Assembly: GCA_046048895.1 (NCBI GenBank)
Contig: JBJOFF010000009.1
Coordinates: forward strand, 1-39,939
Length of the DNA: 39,939 nucleotides
Origin: ZLKRG08 sp046048895
GTDB lineage: Bacteria; Actinomycetota; Actinomycetes; Nanopelagicales; Nanopelagicaceae
Direction: 5' to 3'
A program made the translations under genes and the position numbers. This document shows, in pieces, positions 7,626 to 16,295 of the stretch (position 1 is its first letter; each line of letters begins with the position of its first letter). The notes under the pieces are model-generated. The model searched no databases and had not been told where the DNA came from. It was given only the letters and a program-made list of their open reading frames with translations.

Positions 7626-9563
7626 TTAAGCTCTTTTTGCGGCAGCTTGGGCAATGCGATCAATGGTTACGCCCAATAAGAGAATTACCAAACCTGCTAC
7701 CAAGCCTTTTCCTTGAAGTTCTGGCTTCGAACCACCCAAAATCACCAGATAACCCAGCCCTCCGGAGCCGACAAATCCGCCAATCACAATTACTGCCAGT
7801 ACGAAAATCATTCCTTGATTGGTTGCTAGCAAAAGCGCACGTTTCGCCGCTGGAATCTGCACTTTAGTAATAATCTGTCTGACATTTGAACCTGCGGCTG
7901 TGGCTGCCTCAATAATCGATGCCGGAACTGCTCTGATTCCTTCGCCAACGATTTTTACCACGACCGGTATAGAGTAAATAATGCCTGTTGCAATCGCTGT
8001 AAATCGAGTTGGTCCAAATAAACCAAGCATTGGCACCAAGTAAACGAATGCTGGAAGCGTCTGTCCCGCATCCATAAATGGTCGTAAAAACGTATCTGCT
8101 TTATTACTTCGTCCAATCCAAATTCCCAGACCGATTCCGATAATCATGGTCAACATAGTTGCGACGATTGTTTGCGTGAGAGTGACCATGGCGTCGAACC
8201 AAAGGCCAGTTGCGACAATAAGCATCAGCAAAGAAAATGCTAGTAGCGCAATTCTTATCCCGCCTAAAATCAATGCCAGCATGACAAACATTGAGACGGT
8301 TAAATACCAAGGAGCTCTAGCCAAAACATCTTCGATTGGATTTAGTACCCAATTTGAAATTAAATCTTTGAATCCAACGGTTAGGAAATACAAGTCTGTC
8401 GTTAAAAAGGTATTTATATTATTGGTAACAGTTTCTACTTGAAGCGCAATAGAAAATTTCTCAGGGAAGACTGCTAAAAACTCCACAAAGCTTGAAGCAA
8501 TAGTTGCAATCGCAGTAAAGATTCCTGCCCCGATTACCTTTTTTCTTCTTAACTGAATTTGTTCAGGTGTCGGCGGTATAAAAGATTCTTGCTTTTTAGC
8601 TGCTGCACTTGTGGCTCGGTCTAAGAGAATTGCCAAGAAAACCACGGCAAATCCCGCTACAAAACCTCGTCCTACGTTTCGAATAATTAAGGCTTCTACC
8701 ACTGGCTTTCCAAGTCCGGGTGCTGCAATTAAAGCTGCAATCACCACAAAAGATAGCGCTGCCATCACTGTTTGGTTTATGCCCAAAACAATCATCTGCT
8801 TAGCCATCGGCAATTGGACTTTTCGCAAAGTTTGTTTATCGGTAGCTCCCATTGATATGGATGCTTCAATTGGGGAGAAATTTAGTGATCTGATGGCATG
8901 CGAAGTAATTCGAATTGTGATTGGAATGCTGTAGACCATAGTTGCGATAGTCGCAGAGGCCACGCCAATCATAAAGAAGAGCGCTAGCGGAGCTAGATAA
9001 ACTAAAGTTGGAAGAATTTGAGCCAAATCTAAAATAGGTGTTAATAGCTTTAGCACTCGATCTGATAAACCCGCCCAAATTCCTAAAGGAATTCCAATTG
9101 CTAATGAGAGCAATACGGCTGCCATGGTCATGGCAATGGTTTCCATAGTGAATTGCCACATTCCAAGTGCCCCACATGCCAAAAGTAAAGAGACAGCTAA
9201 TAACGCAATTCTCAATCGGCTTGTTGCATAAACAATAAAACCAAAGATTGCTATGACTCCAAACCAACCAATATAGGGAGCGCTAGCACCATTTGTGGGT
9301 ACTGAAATGAAAGTCCTAATAAATTCTACGAAACTTGTAATTGCGATTCGAATTGGATTGAGAAGATAGATGAAAATTGGACTTTTAGTCCGATTGCCAC
9401 GAATAGATTCTGCAGCTTCTCCAAAAACTGAAGTAACTGGAGTATTAGAAGCGACTGACAACTCCATAGTGTCTCTTCCTTGCATCAATTTGGCTAAAAA
9501 CCACCAAACGCCAATCAGTGCTAGTAAGAAATAACCTCTATGTTGTCTAATTTTGACCAACAT
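7626..9563 (-). CDS. Quaternary amine ABC transporter permease with two fused permease domains
   Basis: 645 residues, about twice the usual ProW/OpuAB permease. Two complete inner-membrane domains are visible. The first (about residues 130-325) has 'DLAQILPTLVYLAPL' and the coupling loop 'EASISMGATDKQTLRKVQ'. The second (about 430-645) has the parallel 'DAGQTLPAFVYLVPM' and 'EAATAAGSNVRQIITKVQ'. Each half ends in a similar 'DRA.SAAAKK' / 'DRIAQAAAKR' tail, so an internal duplication followed by divergence is likely. Each half should bind one copy of the ATPase, so one polypeptide would replace the usual permease homodimer. It shares a TAATG junction with the ATPase gene. Confidence 0.93.
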   Translation of the reverse strand: MLVKIRQHRGYFLLALIGVWWFLAKLMQGRDTMELSVASNTPVTSVFGEAAESIRGNRTKSPIFIYLLNPIRIAITSFVEFIRTFISVPTNGASAPYIGWFGVIAIFGFIVYATSRLRIALLAVSLLLACGALGMWQFTMETIAMTMAAVLLSLAIGIPLGIWAGLSDRVLKLLTPILDLAQILPTLVYLAPLALFFMIGVASATIATMVYSIPITIRITSHAIRSLNFSPIEASISMGATDKQTLRKVQLPMAKQMIVLGINQTVMAALSFVVIAALIAAPGLGKPVVEALIIRNVGRGFVAGFAVVFLAILLDRATSAAAKKQESFIPPTPEQIQLRRKKVIGAGIFTAIATIASSFVEFLAVFPEKFSIALQVETVTNNINTFLTTDLYFLTVGFKDLISNWVLNPIEDVLARAPWYLTVSMFVMLALILGGIRIALLAFSLLMLIVATGLWFDAMVTLTQTIVATMLTMIIGIGLGIWIGRSNKADTFLRPFMDAGQTLPAFVYLVPMLGLFGPTRFTAIATGIIYSIPVVVKIVGEGIRAVPASIIEAATAAGSNVRQIITKVQIPAAKRALLLATNQGMIFVLAVIVIGGFVGSGGLGYLVILGGSKPELQGKGLVAGLVILLLGVTIDRIAQAAAKRA

Positions 9564-10588
9564 TAATTAACACCTGCGATTAGCCCTAAGACATCTTCAG
9601 CCGCTACTACGCCTAAAGATTTGCCATTTTCGACTACATGAACCGGATGATGCGCTTCTAATATCTTGGCGGTTGCTTCGCGAATAATCATATTTGCCGG
9701 CAGCTCCAAGCCTGCGGCGCTCTCATCTGATCTAAGTGGGCGAGCCAAGTATCGAAGAGTTAATACGTGCGATTTAGCAATATCTCGGACGAAATTAGCA
9801 ACGTAATCATCTTTTGGATTTGCAACCAACTCTTCAGGAGTACCTACTTGAATCAGCGCACCATCACGCATAATTGCAATGCGATCACCAACTTTGGCTG
9901 CTTCTTGCAAATCGTGAGTAATAAAGACCATAGTCTTTCCCAAATCGTGATGCAGGCGAATAACTTCATTCTGCATATCTCGACGAATTAATGGATCAAG
10001 CGCTGAGAATGGTTCATCTAAAAACATAATTTGTGGATCTACTGCTAAAGCTCTGGCAAGGCCTACACGTTGTTGCATGCCGCCAGATAACTGCTCTGGA
10101 TAGGCTTCGGAATATCCCTGTAGGCCTACTAACTCAATTACTTCATGCGCTCTTTTGTGGCGATCTGCTTTTGAAACACCATTGATCTCTAAAGAGTATG
10201 CAATGTTGTCTACGACCTTTCGATGAGGCAATAGACCAAAATGCTGGAAGACCATCGAGAATTTGGTGCGACGCAATTCGCGAAGTCGATTGGCATCAAC
10301 CTTGAGAATATCTTCTCCGTCGTAAATCAATTCACCGCGGGTTGGTTCAATCAAACGTGTCATACAGCGCACCAAAGTTGATTTACCAGATCCTGAAAGT
10401 CCCATCACCACGAAAACTTCGCCTTTGGCAACTTCAAACGAGACATCTCTAACCGCGATGGTGTTACCGGTTTTGTTACGCAACTCGGTGCGAGTTAATT
10501 CTGCATCTGGAGTTCCGATTAATTTATCGGCATTCGGTCCGAAAACTTTCCAAACATTTCGAACTGAAATCATCGACGATGATGACAT
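9563..10588 (-). CDS. Quaternary amine (glycine betaine/choline) ABC transporter ATP-binding protein
   Basis: 341 residues of the ProV/OpuAA type. It shows Walker A 'GLSGSGKST', Q-loop 'VFQHFGLLPH', signature 'LSGGMQQRVGLARAL', Walker B 'IMFLDEPFSALD' and the switch His in 'FITHDLQEA'. The leader 'WKVFGPNADKL' is typical of the glycine betaine subfamily. The C-terminal tail of about 70 residues looks like a single or degenerate CBS-type unit ('HPVHVVENGKSLGVVAAEDVLGLI'), the part that senses ionic strength in osmoregulated relatives. A GGGGGAGAG stretch directly precedes the ATG. It lies 26 bases behind the betaine aldehyde dehydrogenase gene, so it is probably transcribed from the mtgB promoter. 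Confidence 0.95.
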   Translation of the reverse strand: MSSSSMISVRNVWKVFGPNADKLIGTPDAELTRTELRNKTGNTIAVRDVSFEVAKGEVFVVMGLSGSGKSTLVRCMTRLIEPTRGELIYDGEDILKVDANRLRELRRTKFSMVFQHFGLLPHRKVVDNIAYSLEINGVSKADRHKRAHEVIELVGLQGYSEAYPEQLSGGMQQRVGLARALAVDPQIMFLDEPFSALDPLIRRDMQNEVIRLHHDLGKTMVFITHDLQEAAKVGDRIAIMRDGALIQVGTPEELVANPKDDYVANFVRDIAKSHVLTLRYLARPLRSDESAAGLELPANMIIREATAKILEAHHPVHVVENGKSLGVVAAEDVLGLIAGVN

Positions 10589-10614
10589 CTCTCCCCCAGG
10601 TCTCTTAAATCGAT

Positions 10615-12090
10615 TTAATTATCGGCAAACCAGCCTGATTTACCTGGCTTATTGTTAGTCCAAATGTGCTTACTTTCAAGGAATTCGGAGAGTCCATATT
10701 CGCCAAGTTCTCGACCGATACCAGAGGCTTTGAATCCGCCCCACTCTGCCTGAGGTTTATATGGGCCGTAATCGTTAACCCAAACTGTTCCGTGGCGAAG
10801 CGCGCGCGATACCCGGCGGGCCTTAGCTTCATCTTTACTCCAGACCGCGCCGCTTAATCCATAAATTGTGTCATTGGCAATTTCAATTGCCTTTGCTTCA
10901 GTCTCAAAAGTCTCGACGGTAATAATTGGACCAAAGGATTCATCTTGCACGCAAGACATTTTGGTATTGCAACTATCTAAAACAGTTGGTGGGAAGAAAT
11001 GTCCTTTGGCGTATTCACCATCAGTTAAGCGTTTTCCGCCAACTAATAATTTCGCGCCTTCAGCAATCGCTTTATCAACGTAAGCTTCTACTTTATTTAA
11101 ATGAGTTGCACTAATTAGTGGACCAGTCTCTGCTTCTGATGATGTTGGTCCACCTACTTTGATCTTCTTTGCGCGACGCACTATTTCATTCACAACTTGA
11201 TCATGAATGCTTTTCTCAACAATTAGACGTGTTCCCGCAGAACAAACTTGCCCTGAATGTAAAAATCCAGCAGTAACGGCATTATCTATCGCAGCATCGA
11301 TATCTGAATCTGCAAAAATAATATTTGGGTTCTTCCCGCCAAGTTCTAGCGCAACTTTCTTAATGGTTTTAGAAGCCATCGACATGATGCGCTGACCAAT
11401 TCCTAAGCTGCCAGTAAATGAGACTAAATCGATTCTTGGGTCTGCAGTTAGCAAATCTCCAATTGATGATCCTTTGCCAAGAATTAAATTTGCTACTCCG
11501 GCGGGCACGCCAGCCTCATCGATTAACTTAAATAAATGAATCGCGGTGGAAGGTGTTAATTCGGCTGGTTTTACAATGAAAGTGCATCCAGCAACCAGAG
11601 CTGGAGCCACCTTCCATGAGACTTGTAATAAGGGGTAATTCCATGGGCCTATTAGCGTGCAGACACCGACTGGCTCTTGGACTACCCGAGAATCAACATG
11701 ATCAATACCCACATTTACTTGACGCTCATGTTGCTTTTTACCGAGGTCTGCAAAGTGGCGAAAACATGAAATGACATCTGCAATGTCATATTCCGCTTCG
11801 ACTAAACGCTTTCCGGTGTCATCGCTCTCTAATTTTGCCAAGATATTTAAATCTCGCTCCATTAGATCAGCAATTTTTCCAACTAGCGCCGCACGCTTTT
11901 CAAATCCCCAATTAGGAAATTCTCCAGTATCAAACGCATTTCTGGCCGCAGTAATTGCAAGCTCTACATCTGGGGCTGTTGCCTCTGCAACCGTTGCAAC
12001 TAATCTTCCATCTGCAGGGCTAATCACATCGCAGGTTTGGCCTTCAATTGCTGAAGTCCATTTGCCATTGATGTAAAGCGAGTTATTCAC
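10615..12090 (-). CDS. Betaine aldehyde dehydrogenase (GbsA/BetB type)
   Basis: 491 residues of the aldehyde dehydrogenase superfamily, oxidising betaine aldehyde to glycine betaine with NAD(P). Key parts are 'GPWNYPLLQVSWKVAPAL', 'FTGSLGIGQRI', the Glu in 'ALELGGKNPN', the catalytic Cys in 'SGQVCSAGTR' and the C-terminal 'WGGFKASGIGRELG'. The 'VWVNDYGPYKPQAEWGG' segment resembles Bacillus GbsA. The start is a GTG at 12090 that overlaps the end of mtgB by 8 bases. Its place between mtgB and a quaternary amine transporter makes betaine aldehyde the best substrate guess, better supported than for the copy at 2500-4002. I leave the gene symbol blank because both gbsA and betB are in use. Confidence 0.92.
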   Translation of the reverse strand: MNNSLYINGKWTSAIEGQTCDVISPADGRLVATVAEATAPDVELAITAARNAFDTGEFPNWGFEKRAALVGKIADLMERDLNILAKLESDDTGKRLVEAEYDIADVISCFRHFADLGKKQHERQVNVGIDHVDSRVVQEPVGVCTLIGPWNYPLLQVSWKVAPALVAGCTFIVKPAELTPSTAIHLFKLIDEAGVPAGVANLILGKGSSIGDLLTADPRIDLVSFTGSLGIGQRIMSMASKTIKKVALELGGKNPNIIFADSDIDAAIDNAVTAGFLHSGQVCSAGTRLIVEKSIHDQVVNEIVRRAKKIKVGGPTSSEAETGPLISATHLNKVEAYVDKAIAEGAKLLVGGKRLTDGEYAKGHFFPPTVLDSCNTKMSCVQDESFGPIITVETFETEAKAIEIANDTIYGLSGAVWSKDEAKARRVSRALRHGTVWVNDYGPYKPQAEWGGFKASGIGRELGEYGLSEFLESKHIWTNNKPGKSGWFADN

Positions 12091-13522
12091 CTAGTTCGGA
12101 TTTTCTCTTTGCTACATAGTCTTGAAGTCCAGTAAGAACTGAAGCATCCATCTCTGGTTGTACGTATTCTTCTAGCTTTTTCTTCCAAATTTCTTCGGCG
12201 CGAGCGCGCGTATCTTTTGCACCTAATCGAGTCCAACGATCATAGTTATCGCTATTGGTTAAGAATGGACGATAGAAGCAATCACGGAATCGTTCCATGG
12301 TGTGCGCAGCACCTAAGAAGTGACCGCCATGACCAACTTCTTGATGCGCATCAAATGCTAGTGACGCTTCATTGAATTCGAGTGGCGTGAATTCCGCCAT
12401 TAATGCTTGAAGAATTTCAATATCTACAATGAATTTATCGTATGAAGATACTAAGCCACCTTCTAGCCATCCAGCAGAGTGCATAACCCAGTTGGTGCCG
12501 GAAAGGAAAGTTGGCAACATCGTCATAATTGTTTGGTATCCAGCTTGTGCATCCACAGATTGTGAAGAATTTAGCGTTCCACCGCCACGGAATGGCAACT
12601 TAAAGCTGCGGGCAATTTGGCCGGTGCAAAGTAGGCCAATTCCTGATTCTGGCGTACCGAATTGTGGAGATCCAGATTGCATATCTACGTTTGATAAAAA
12701 TGATCCAAAGACCACTGGAGTGCCCGGGCGAATCAATTGCGCGAGCGCAATGCCGGTTAGCGCTTCGGCAATTTGTTGTGCAAGCGTTGCTGGAATTGTT
12801 ACTGGGGACATGGCACCCATCAACAAGAATGGTGTGAATACCACTGGTTGACCTGCGAGCGCATATTCACGCATTGAATCAAGCATGCGATCATCCCAGC
12901 GAAGCGGTGAATTGCAATTGATCAGAGAGATTAATGCTGGTGTCTCTTCGATTGCTTTGCGACCACCATGAATTATTTCAGTCATTGCGATGACATCTCG
13001 AGCATTTTCTGCTGAGACCACATTGCCCATAAAGAATTTATCAGTAAGAGTTGCTTGCGCCATCACCATATCTAAATGGCGTGAATCAAGAGATAAATCA
13101 TTCGGTTCTACAACTACGCCGCCAACTGAATCAAGCGCATCGAAACTTTGAGCTAGCTTGCAGAAATTTTGGAAGTCTTGAAAAGTTCCATCGCGTCTGG
13201 TTGTACCCTCTAATACGAATGGCGGTCCGTAAACGCCACCGAAGACCATGTGGTTTCCACCAATATGAACATTTCTCTTTGGATTACGTGCACGAAGATC
13301 AAATTCTGACGGCGCTTTAGCTACTTGCTTCAAAATCCATTCTGGATCGAACTTAACTAGCTCTCCGGTAACTTCGCATCCAGCCTCTTTTAACATTTCG
13401 ACTGCCCACGGACTTGCAAACTCCAGTCCAATCTCGGAAACAATACGCTTCCAACCAGCAGTTAAAGTCGCCATCGATTCTTCTGAGAGAATCTCATAGC
13501 GAGGCATTTTGTTTACGAACAT
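12083..13522 (-). CDS. mtgB: MttB-family corrinoid methyltransferase without pyrrolysine, probable glycine betaine methyltransferase
   Basis: 479 residues of the trimethylamine methyltransferase (MttB) superfamily. The frame is continuous with no internal TAG, so it belongs to the non-pyrrolysine branch. In Desulfitobacterium that branch includes MtgB, which moves a methyl group from glycine betaine to Co(I) corrinoid. Recognisable stretches are 'GGVYGPPFVLEG', 'NCNSPLRWDD', 'PVVFGSFLSNVDMQSGSPQFG' in shorter form, and the C-terminal 'AHQEVGHGGHFLG'. Betaine as substrate is inferred from the betaine aldehyde dehydrogenase and transporter behind it; carnitine, proline betaine or another quaternary amine are alternatives. 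An AAAGG lies about 8 bases before the ATG. It diverges from the operon that encodes its corrinoid partner. Confidence 0.88.
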   Translation of the reverse strand: MFVNKMPRYEILSEESMATLTAGWKRIVSEIGLEFASPWAVEMLKEAGCEVTGELVKFDPEWILKQVAKAPSEFDLRARNPKRNVHIGGNHMVFGGVYGPPFVLEGTTRRDGTFQDFQNFCKLAQSFDALDSVGGVVVEPNDLSLDSRHLDMVMAQATLTDKFFMGNVVSAENARDVIAMTEIIHGGRKAIEETPALISLINCNSPLRWDDRMLDSMREYALAGQPVVFTPFLLMGAMSPVTIPATLAQQIAEALTGIALAQLIRPGTPVVFGSFLSNVDMQSGSPQFGTPESGIGLLCTGQIARSFKLPFRGGGTLNSSQSVDAQAGYQTIMTMLPTFLSGTNWVMHSAGWLEGGLVSSYDKFIVDIEILQALMAEFTPLEFNEASLAFDAHQEVGHGGHFLGAAHTMERFRDCFYRPFLTNSDNYDRWTRLGAKDTRARAEEIWKKKLEEYVQPEMDASVLTGLQDYVAKRKSELGE

Positions 13523-13575
13523 GGTGCGCCTTTCGCTCTTGACCTGCCATAACCTTAGAGAATACGCTCAGATAA

Positions 13576-13602
13576 TGGAACAAGGGTTCCATATATTGGA
13601 AC
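13576..13602. promoter_or_regulatory. IclR-type operator cluster between mtgB and the corrinoid operon
   Basis: Three TGGAAC half-sites lie in alternating orientation: TGGAAC (13576-13581), GTTCCA (13586-13591) and TGGAAC (13597-13602). They form two overlapping palindromes with 4- and 5-base centres. TGGAA/TTCCA palindromes are the usual shape of IclR-family sites. The cluster is in the 110-base divergent gap, next to an iclR gene and overlapping a TATATT (13592-13597) that could be the -10 of the plus-strand operon. Confidence 0.7.
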
Positions 13603-13632
13603 ACTAAATTTCGACGAAGTAGTGAGGAATTT

Positions 13633-14391
13633 ATGGCGCTAACCGGCACGCAAGCGGTTGATCGCGCTACCTCTTTATTAATTGCAATTTTAAATTCATC
13701 TGAACCACCTTTGCTATCCGATTTATCGCGCCAACTAGGGTTACCGAAATCCACTACCTCCAGAATCCTTGGTGCACTCGAACGTCAGGGTTTAGTTCGT
13801 CGCGATCGCAATAGCGCTTACTTGGGTGGCGAAGTACTTTTGAAGTATGCATCGACTCAAAATAAAGATGCCGCGCTTATTTCGCGCATGCGCCCGGTTC
13901 TAGAAGCGCTAGCAGAGAAAACTTCAGAATCTGTAAATTTGGCAGTGCCTGGCATTGATGATTTGAAATTAATTGATCAAGTTGATGGCAAGCATCTGCT
14001 TGGCGCGACAAATTGGATTGGCCGAAACGTTCCTTATCACGCATCGGCCTTAGGAAAAGTCCTGCTTGCCTTTGGCGCAGCAACGGTACCAACCGGAACG
14101 CTTCAAGTTCGCACTGCACGCACTATTACTACTCGTACACTTTTGAATTCGGAGTTAGAGAGAGTTCGCAAAGCCGGATACGCAATCATTGATAATGAAT
14201 TAGAAGATGGTTTAGTTGCTGTTGCTGCTCCAGTCTTTAATCATGAAGGCAAGGTAGTAGCTGCAATTTCTATTTCAGGCCCTGATGCGCGAATAAGTCG
14301 CGAGCAATTAACTAAGTTTGGTGAGTTAATCACTAAAGAAATAAAGAAACAGATCACAAATGGAACAAATGGAAAGGCAGGCGCAGCATGA
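13633..14391 (+). CDS. IclR-family regulator of the betaine methyltransferase cluster
   Basis: 252 residues. The N-terminal winged helix has its recognition helix near 'LPKSTTSRILGALERQG'. The C-terminal effector domain has 'PYHASALGKVLLAF' and 'DNELEDGLVAVAAPV'. A GAGGA lies about 5 bases before the ATG. It is the first gene of the corrinoid operon and its TGA overlaps the next gene's ATG (ATGA), so regulator and pathway are translated together. Three TGGAAC half-sites lie just upstream (13576-13602), which suggests that it controls both itself and the divergent mtgB unit. The effector may be betaine, dimethylglycine or another pathway intermediate; sequence does not say. Confidence 0.95.
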   Translation: MALTGTQAVDRATSLLIAILNSSEPPLLSDLSRQLGLPKSTTSRILGALERQGLVRRDRNSAYLGGEVLLKYASTQNKDAALISRMRPVLEALAEKTSESVNLAVPGIDDLKLIDQVDGKHLLGATNWIGRNVPYHASALGKVLLAFGAATVPTGTLQVRTARTITTRTLLNSELERVRKAGYAIIDNELEDGLVAVAAPVFNHEGKVVAAISISGPDARISREQLTKFGELITKEIKKQITNGTNGKAGAA

Positions 14392-15047
14392 GCCACGAAG
14401 ATATCCTTAAAGGTTTATTTGACGAGACTCTGGTCGGAAATGCTCCAGCAGTACTCGACTTAACTAACCAAGGACTTGCTGAGGGTATGACCCCTTCTTC
14501 GATTCTCTTTGATGCACTGATTCCAGCCCTTGAAGAGGTTGGTGCGCGTTTCGAACGTGGCGATTTCTTCGTTCCAGAGATGCTGATCTCAGGCAAAGCT
14601 ATGTCTGGCGCACTTAACGTTTTACGCCCACTTTTAGCTTCAACAGGCGCTGAAACAGTTGGTACCTTTTTAATGGGAACCGTGAAGGGCGACGTGCACG
14701 ATATTGGCAAGAATTTAGTAAATATCATGCTCGAAGGTGCCGGCTTTGAAGTTATCGATATTGGCGTTCAATGCGCACCAGAGAAATTCATTGCTGCAAT
14801 TAACGAACACAAGCCTGACATTGTTGGTATGTCGGCATTCTTAACTACCACTATGCCAATGTTCAAAGTAAACATTCACGAAATTAACAAGGCTGGACTA
14901 CGTGATCAGGTAATCATCATGGTTGGTGGCGCTCCTGTTACTCAAGAATATGCAGATGTGGTTGGCGCAGATGGTTATGCTGCCGATGCATCAAGCGCTG
15001 TAAAAGTTGCAAAAGATTTGTTAGCTAAAAAGCGCGCAGCGGTATGA
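14388..15047 (+). CDS. mtgC: Corrinoid protein, methyl carrier (MttC/MtgC type)
   Basis: 219 residues with the two-part layout of methylamine-type corrinoid proteins. A helical cap occupies about residues 1-88 and a B12-binding Rossmann domain follows. The cobalt-binding motif is 'GDVHDIG' with His104 as the expected lower ligand; the matching 'MSAFLT' and 'GGAPVT' segments lie further on. It would carry the methyl group from MtgB to MtgA as methyl-Co(III). Both junctions are ATGA overlaps: with iclR upstream and the MetV-like gene downstream. No cobalamin synthesis or uptake genes are in the window, so the cofactor must come from elsewhere. Confidence 0.94.
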   Translation: MSHEDILKGLFDETLVGNAPAVLDLTNQGLAEGMTPSSILFDALIPALEEVGARFERGDFFVPEMLISGKAMSGALNVLRPLLASTGAETVGTFLMGTVKGDVHDIGKNLVNIMLEGAGFEVIDIGVQCAPEKFIAAINEHKPDIVGMSAFLTTTMPMFKVNIHEINKAGLRDQVIIMVGGAPVTQEYADVVGADGYAADASSAVKVAKDLLAKKRAAV

Positions 15048-15409
15048 AATTACTCCCGTTAATCGAAGACGCTTTTAAAAAGCCAGTCTTTGGTTGCCAG
15101 ATGTGCGGCCAATGTGTTCTTCACTCAACTGGCATGGTCTGCCCGATGACTTGTCCAAAGACATTGCGCAACGGCCCATGCGGTGGAGTTCGTGAGAATG
15201 GAAATTGCGAAGTTAAACCAGAGATGCAATGCATCTGGGTGAAAGCTTATGATCGCAAAGAGAAGCTACACCTGCCACAAGTTTGGAAAGATCATTACAA
15301 CGACTTGCGCCCGCCAGTTGATATGCAATTAAAGGGAACTTCTTCTTGGTTAAATTTAATTACCAAACGTGACAAGCAGACACCTGCTGGTTGGGCAGCT
15401 AATGAGTAA
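15044..15409 (+). CDS. metV: MetV-like cysteine-rich partner of methylenetetrahydrofolate reductase
   Basis: 121 residues with eight cysteines in the first 63: C18-x2-C21-x2-C24, C33-x3-C37, C46, C55 and C63. The 'TLRNGPCGG' segment is characteristic of the MetF-associated C-terminal/MetV family, which in acetogens is the zinc or iron-sulfur partner subunit of MetF. It begins with an ATGA overlap on mtgC and its TAA overlaps the start of metF by 8 bases, so the two proteins should be made in equal amounts. The likely role is to form a complex with MetF and connect it to an electron acceptor, which could matter if the enzyme runs toward methylene-THF. The metal content cannot be read from sequence. 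Confidence 0.85.
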   Translation: MKLLPLIEDAFKKPVFGCQMCGQCVLHSTGMVCPMTCPKTLRNGPCGGVRENGNCEVKPEMQCIWVKAYDRKEKLHLPQVWKDHYNDLRPPVDMQLKGTSSWLNLITKRDKQTPAGWAANE

Positions 15410-16295
15410 ACTGCAAGAGCTATTTGAAAATACCTCTGGACCTGTTTTCACCGCAGAATTTCCATCAATCGATGGAAATGGAATGGAGAAAGTTGCCAAA
15501 GAGGCAGATCGTTTACGTCCTTGGTTCGACGCCGTAAATTCAACTGATAACGCGGCTGCGCATGCCCATGCATCTAATCTCTCAGTTGCCATTGCCATCA
15601 AAATGCACGGCCTTGAGCCAGTAATGCAGATTGCCCAACGTGATAAGAATCGTTTGGCAGTACAAGCAGACATTATGGGAGCTGCGCTACATGGCATAGA
15701 AAATATCGCGCTAATGACTGGCGATGATGTGACTGCCGGAGATGAGCCGGAGACCCGTCGAGTTTTTGATCTTGACGGCCCAATTGCCATTAAAGTCGCA
15801 GAGATTATTCGAAATGGCACCTACTTATCAGGTCGAAAAATTAATCCTGCTCCCAATCTTTTTATAAGCGCCGTGGAGAACCCAGGCACTCACCCATTCG
15901 AATATCGAATAGATCGCGCCATTAAAAAACAGCGCGCTGGAGCCAAGTGGCTGCAGCTACAACTTTGCTTTCACATGGATCGATTAGAGAATTTCTGTAA
16001 AGGTGTAGCTGCATACGGAACAAATCTGCCAATCCTGCCTAATGTAATTTTGATTAAAGGCGCTAAAGGCATGCAATTCATGAACGAAAATGTTCGTGGC
16101 ATCAATATTCCACAGGAGATGATTGATCGTGTGGCAAAAGCAGCCGATCCAGCCGAAGAGGCATATCAATTAACTTTAGAGCTAGCAAAACACGCTCTAG
16201 CACAGCCCGGCGTTCGTGGTTTACATGTAACAGATTTTCGTCACGACGATTCACTTGCAAGACTTATGACAGACCTAGGAAGGACACCTAAATAA
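15402..16295 (+). CDS. metF: Methylenetetrahydrofolate reductase, probably oxidising methyl-THF here
   Basis: About 297 residues, the size of a single-domain bacterial MetF TIM barrel. Visible elements are 'FTAEFPSIDGNG' at the start (the catalytic Glu region), 'NSTDNAAAHAHASNL', 'IENIALMTGDDV', 'AGAKWLQLQLCFHMDRLENF' and 'GVRGLHVTDF'. I chose the ATG at 15402, 8 bases inside the end of metV; an in-frame GTG at 15369 would add 11 residues unlike the family. Genes for methyl-THF formation flank it, so its likely direction is methyl-THF to methylene-THF. That is the reverse of its methionine-synthesis role and is inferred from context. Confidence 0.93.
   Translation: MSKLQELFENTSGPVFTAEFPSIDGNGMEKVAKEADRLRPWFDAVNSTDNAAAHAHASNLSVAIAIKMHGLEPVMQIAQRDKNRLAVQADIMGAALHGIENIALMTGDDVTAGDEPETRRVFDLDGPIAIKVAEIIRNGTYLSGRKINPAPNLFISAVENPGTHPFEYRIDRAIKKQRAGAKWLQLQLCFHMDRLENFCKGVAAYGTNLPILPNVILIKGAKGMQFMNENVRGINIPQEMIDRVAKAADPAEEAYQLTLELAKHALAQPGVRGLHVTDFRHDDSLARLMTDLGRTPK

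Noticed and set aside
12083..13522. Pyrrolysine-containing trimethylamine methyltransferase
   Set aside because: The frame is open end to end with no internal TAG, so no pyrrolysine is used; trimethylamine itself is therefore an unlikely substrate.
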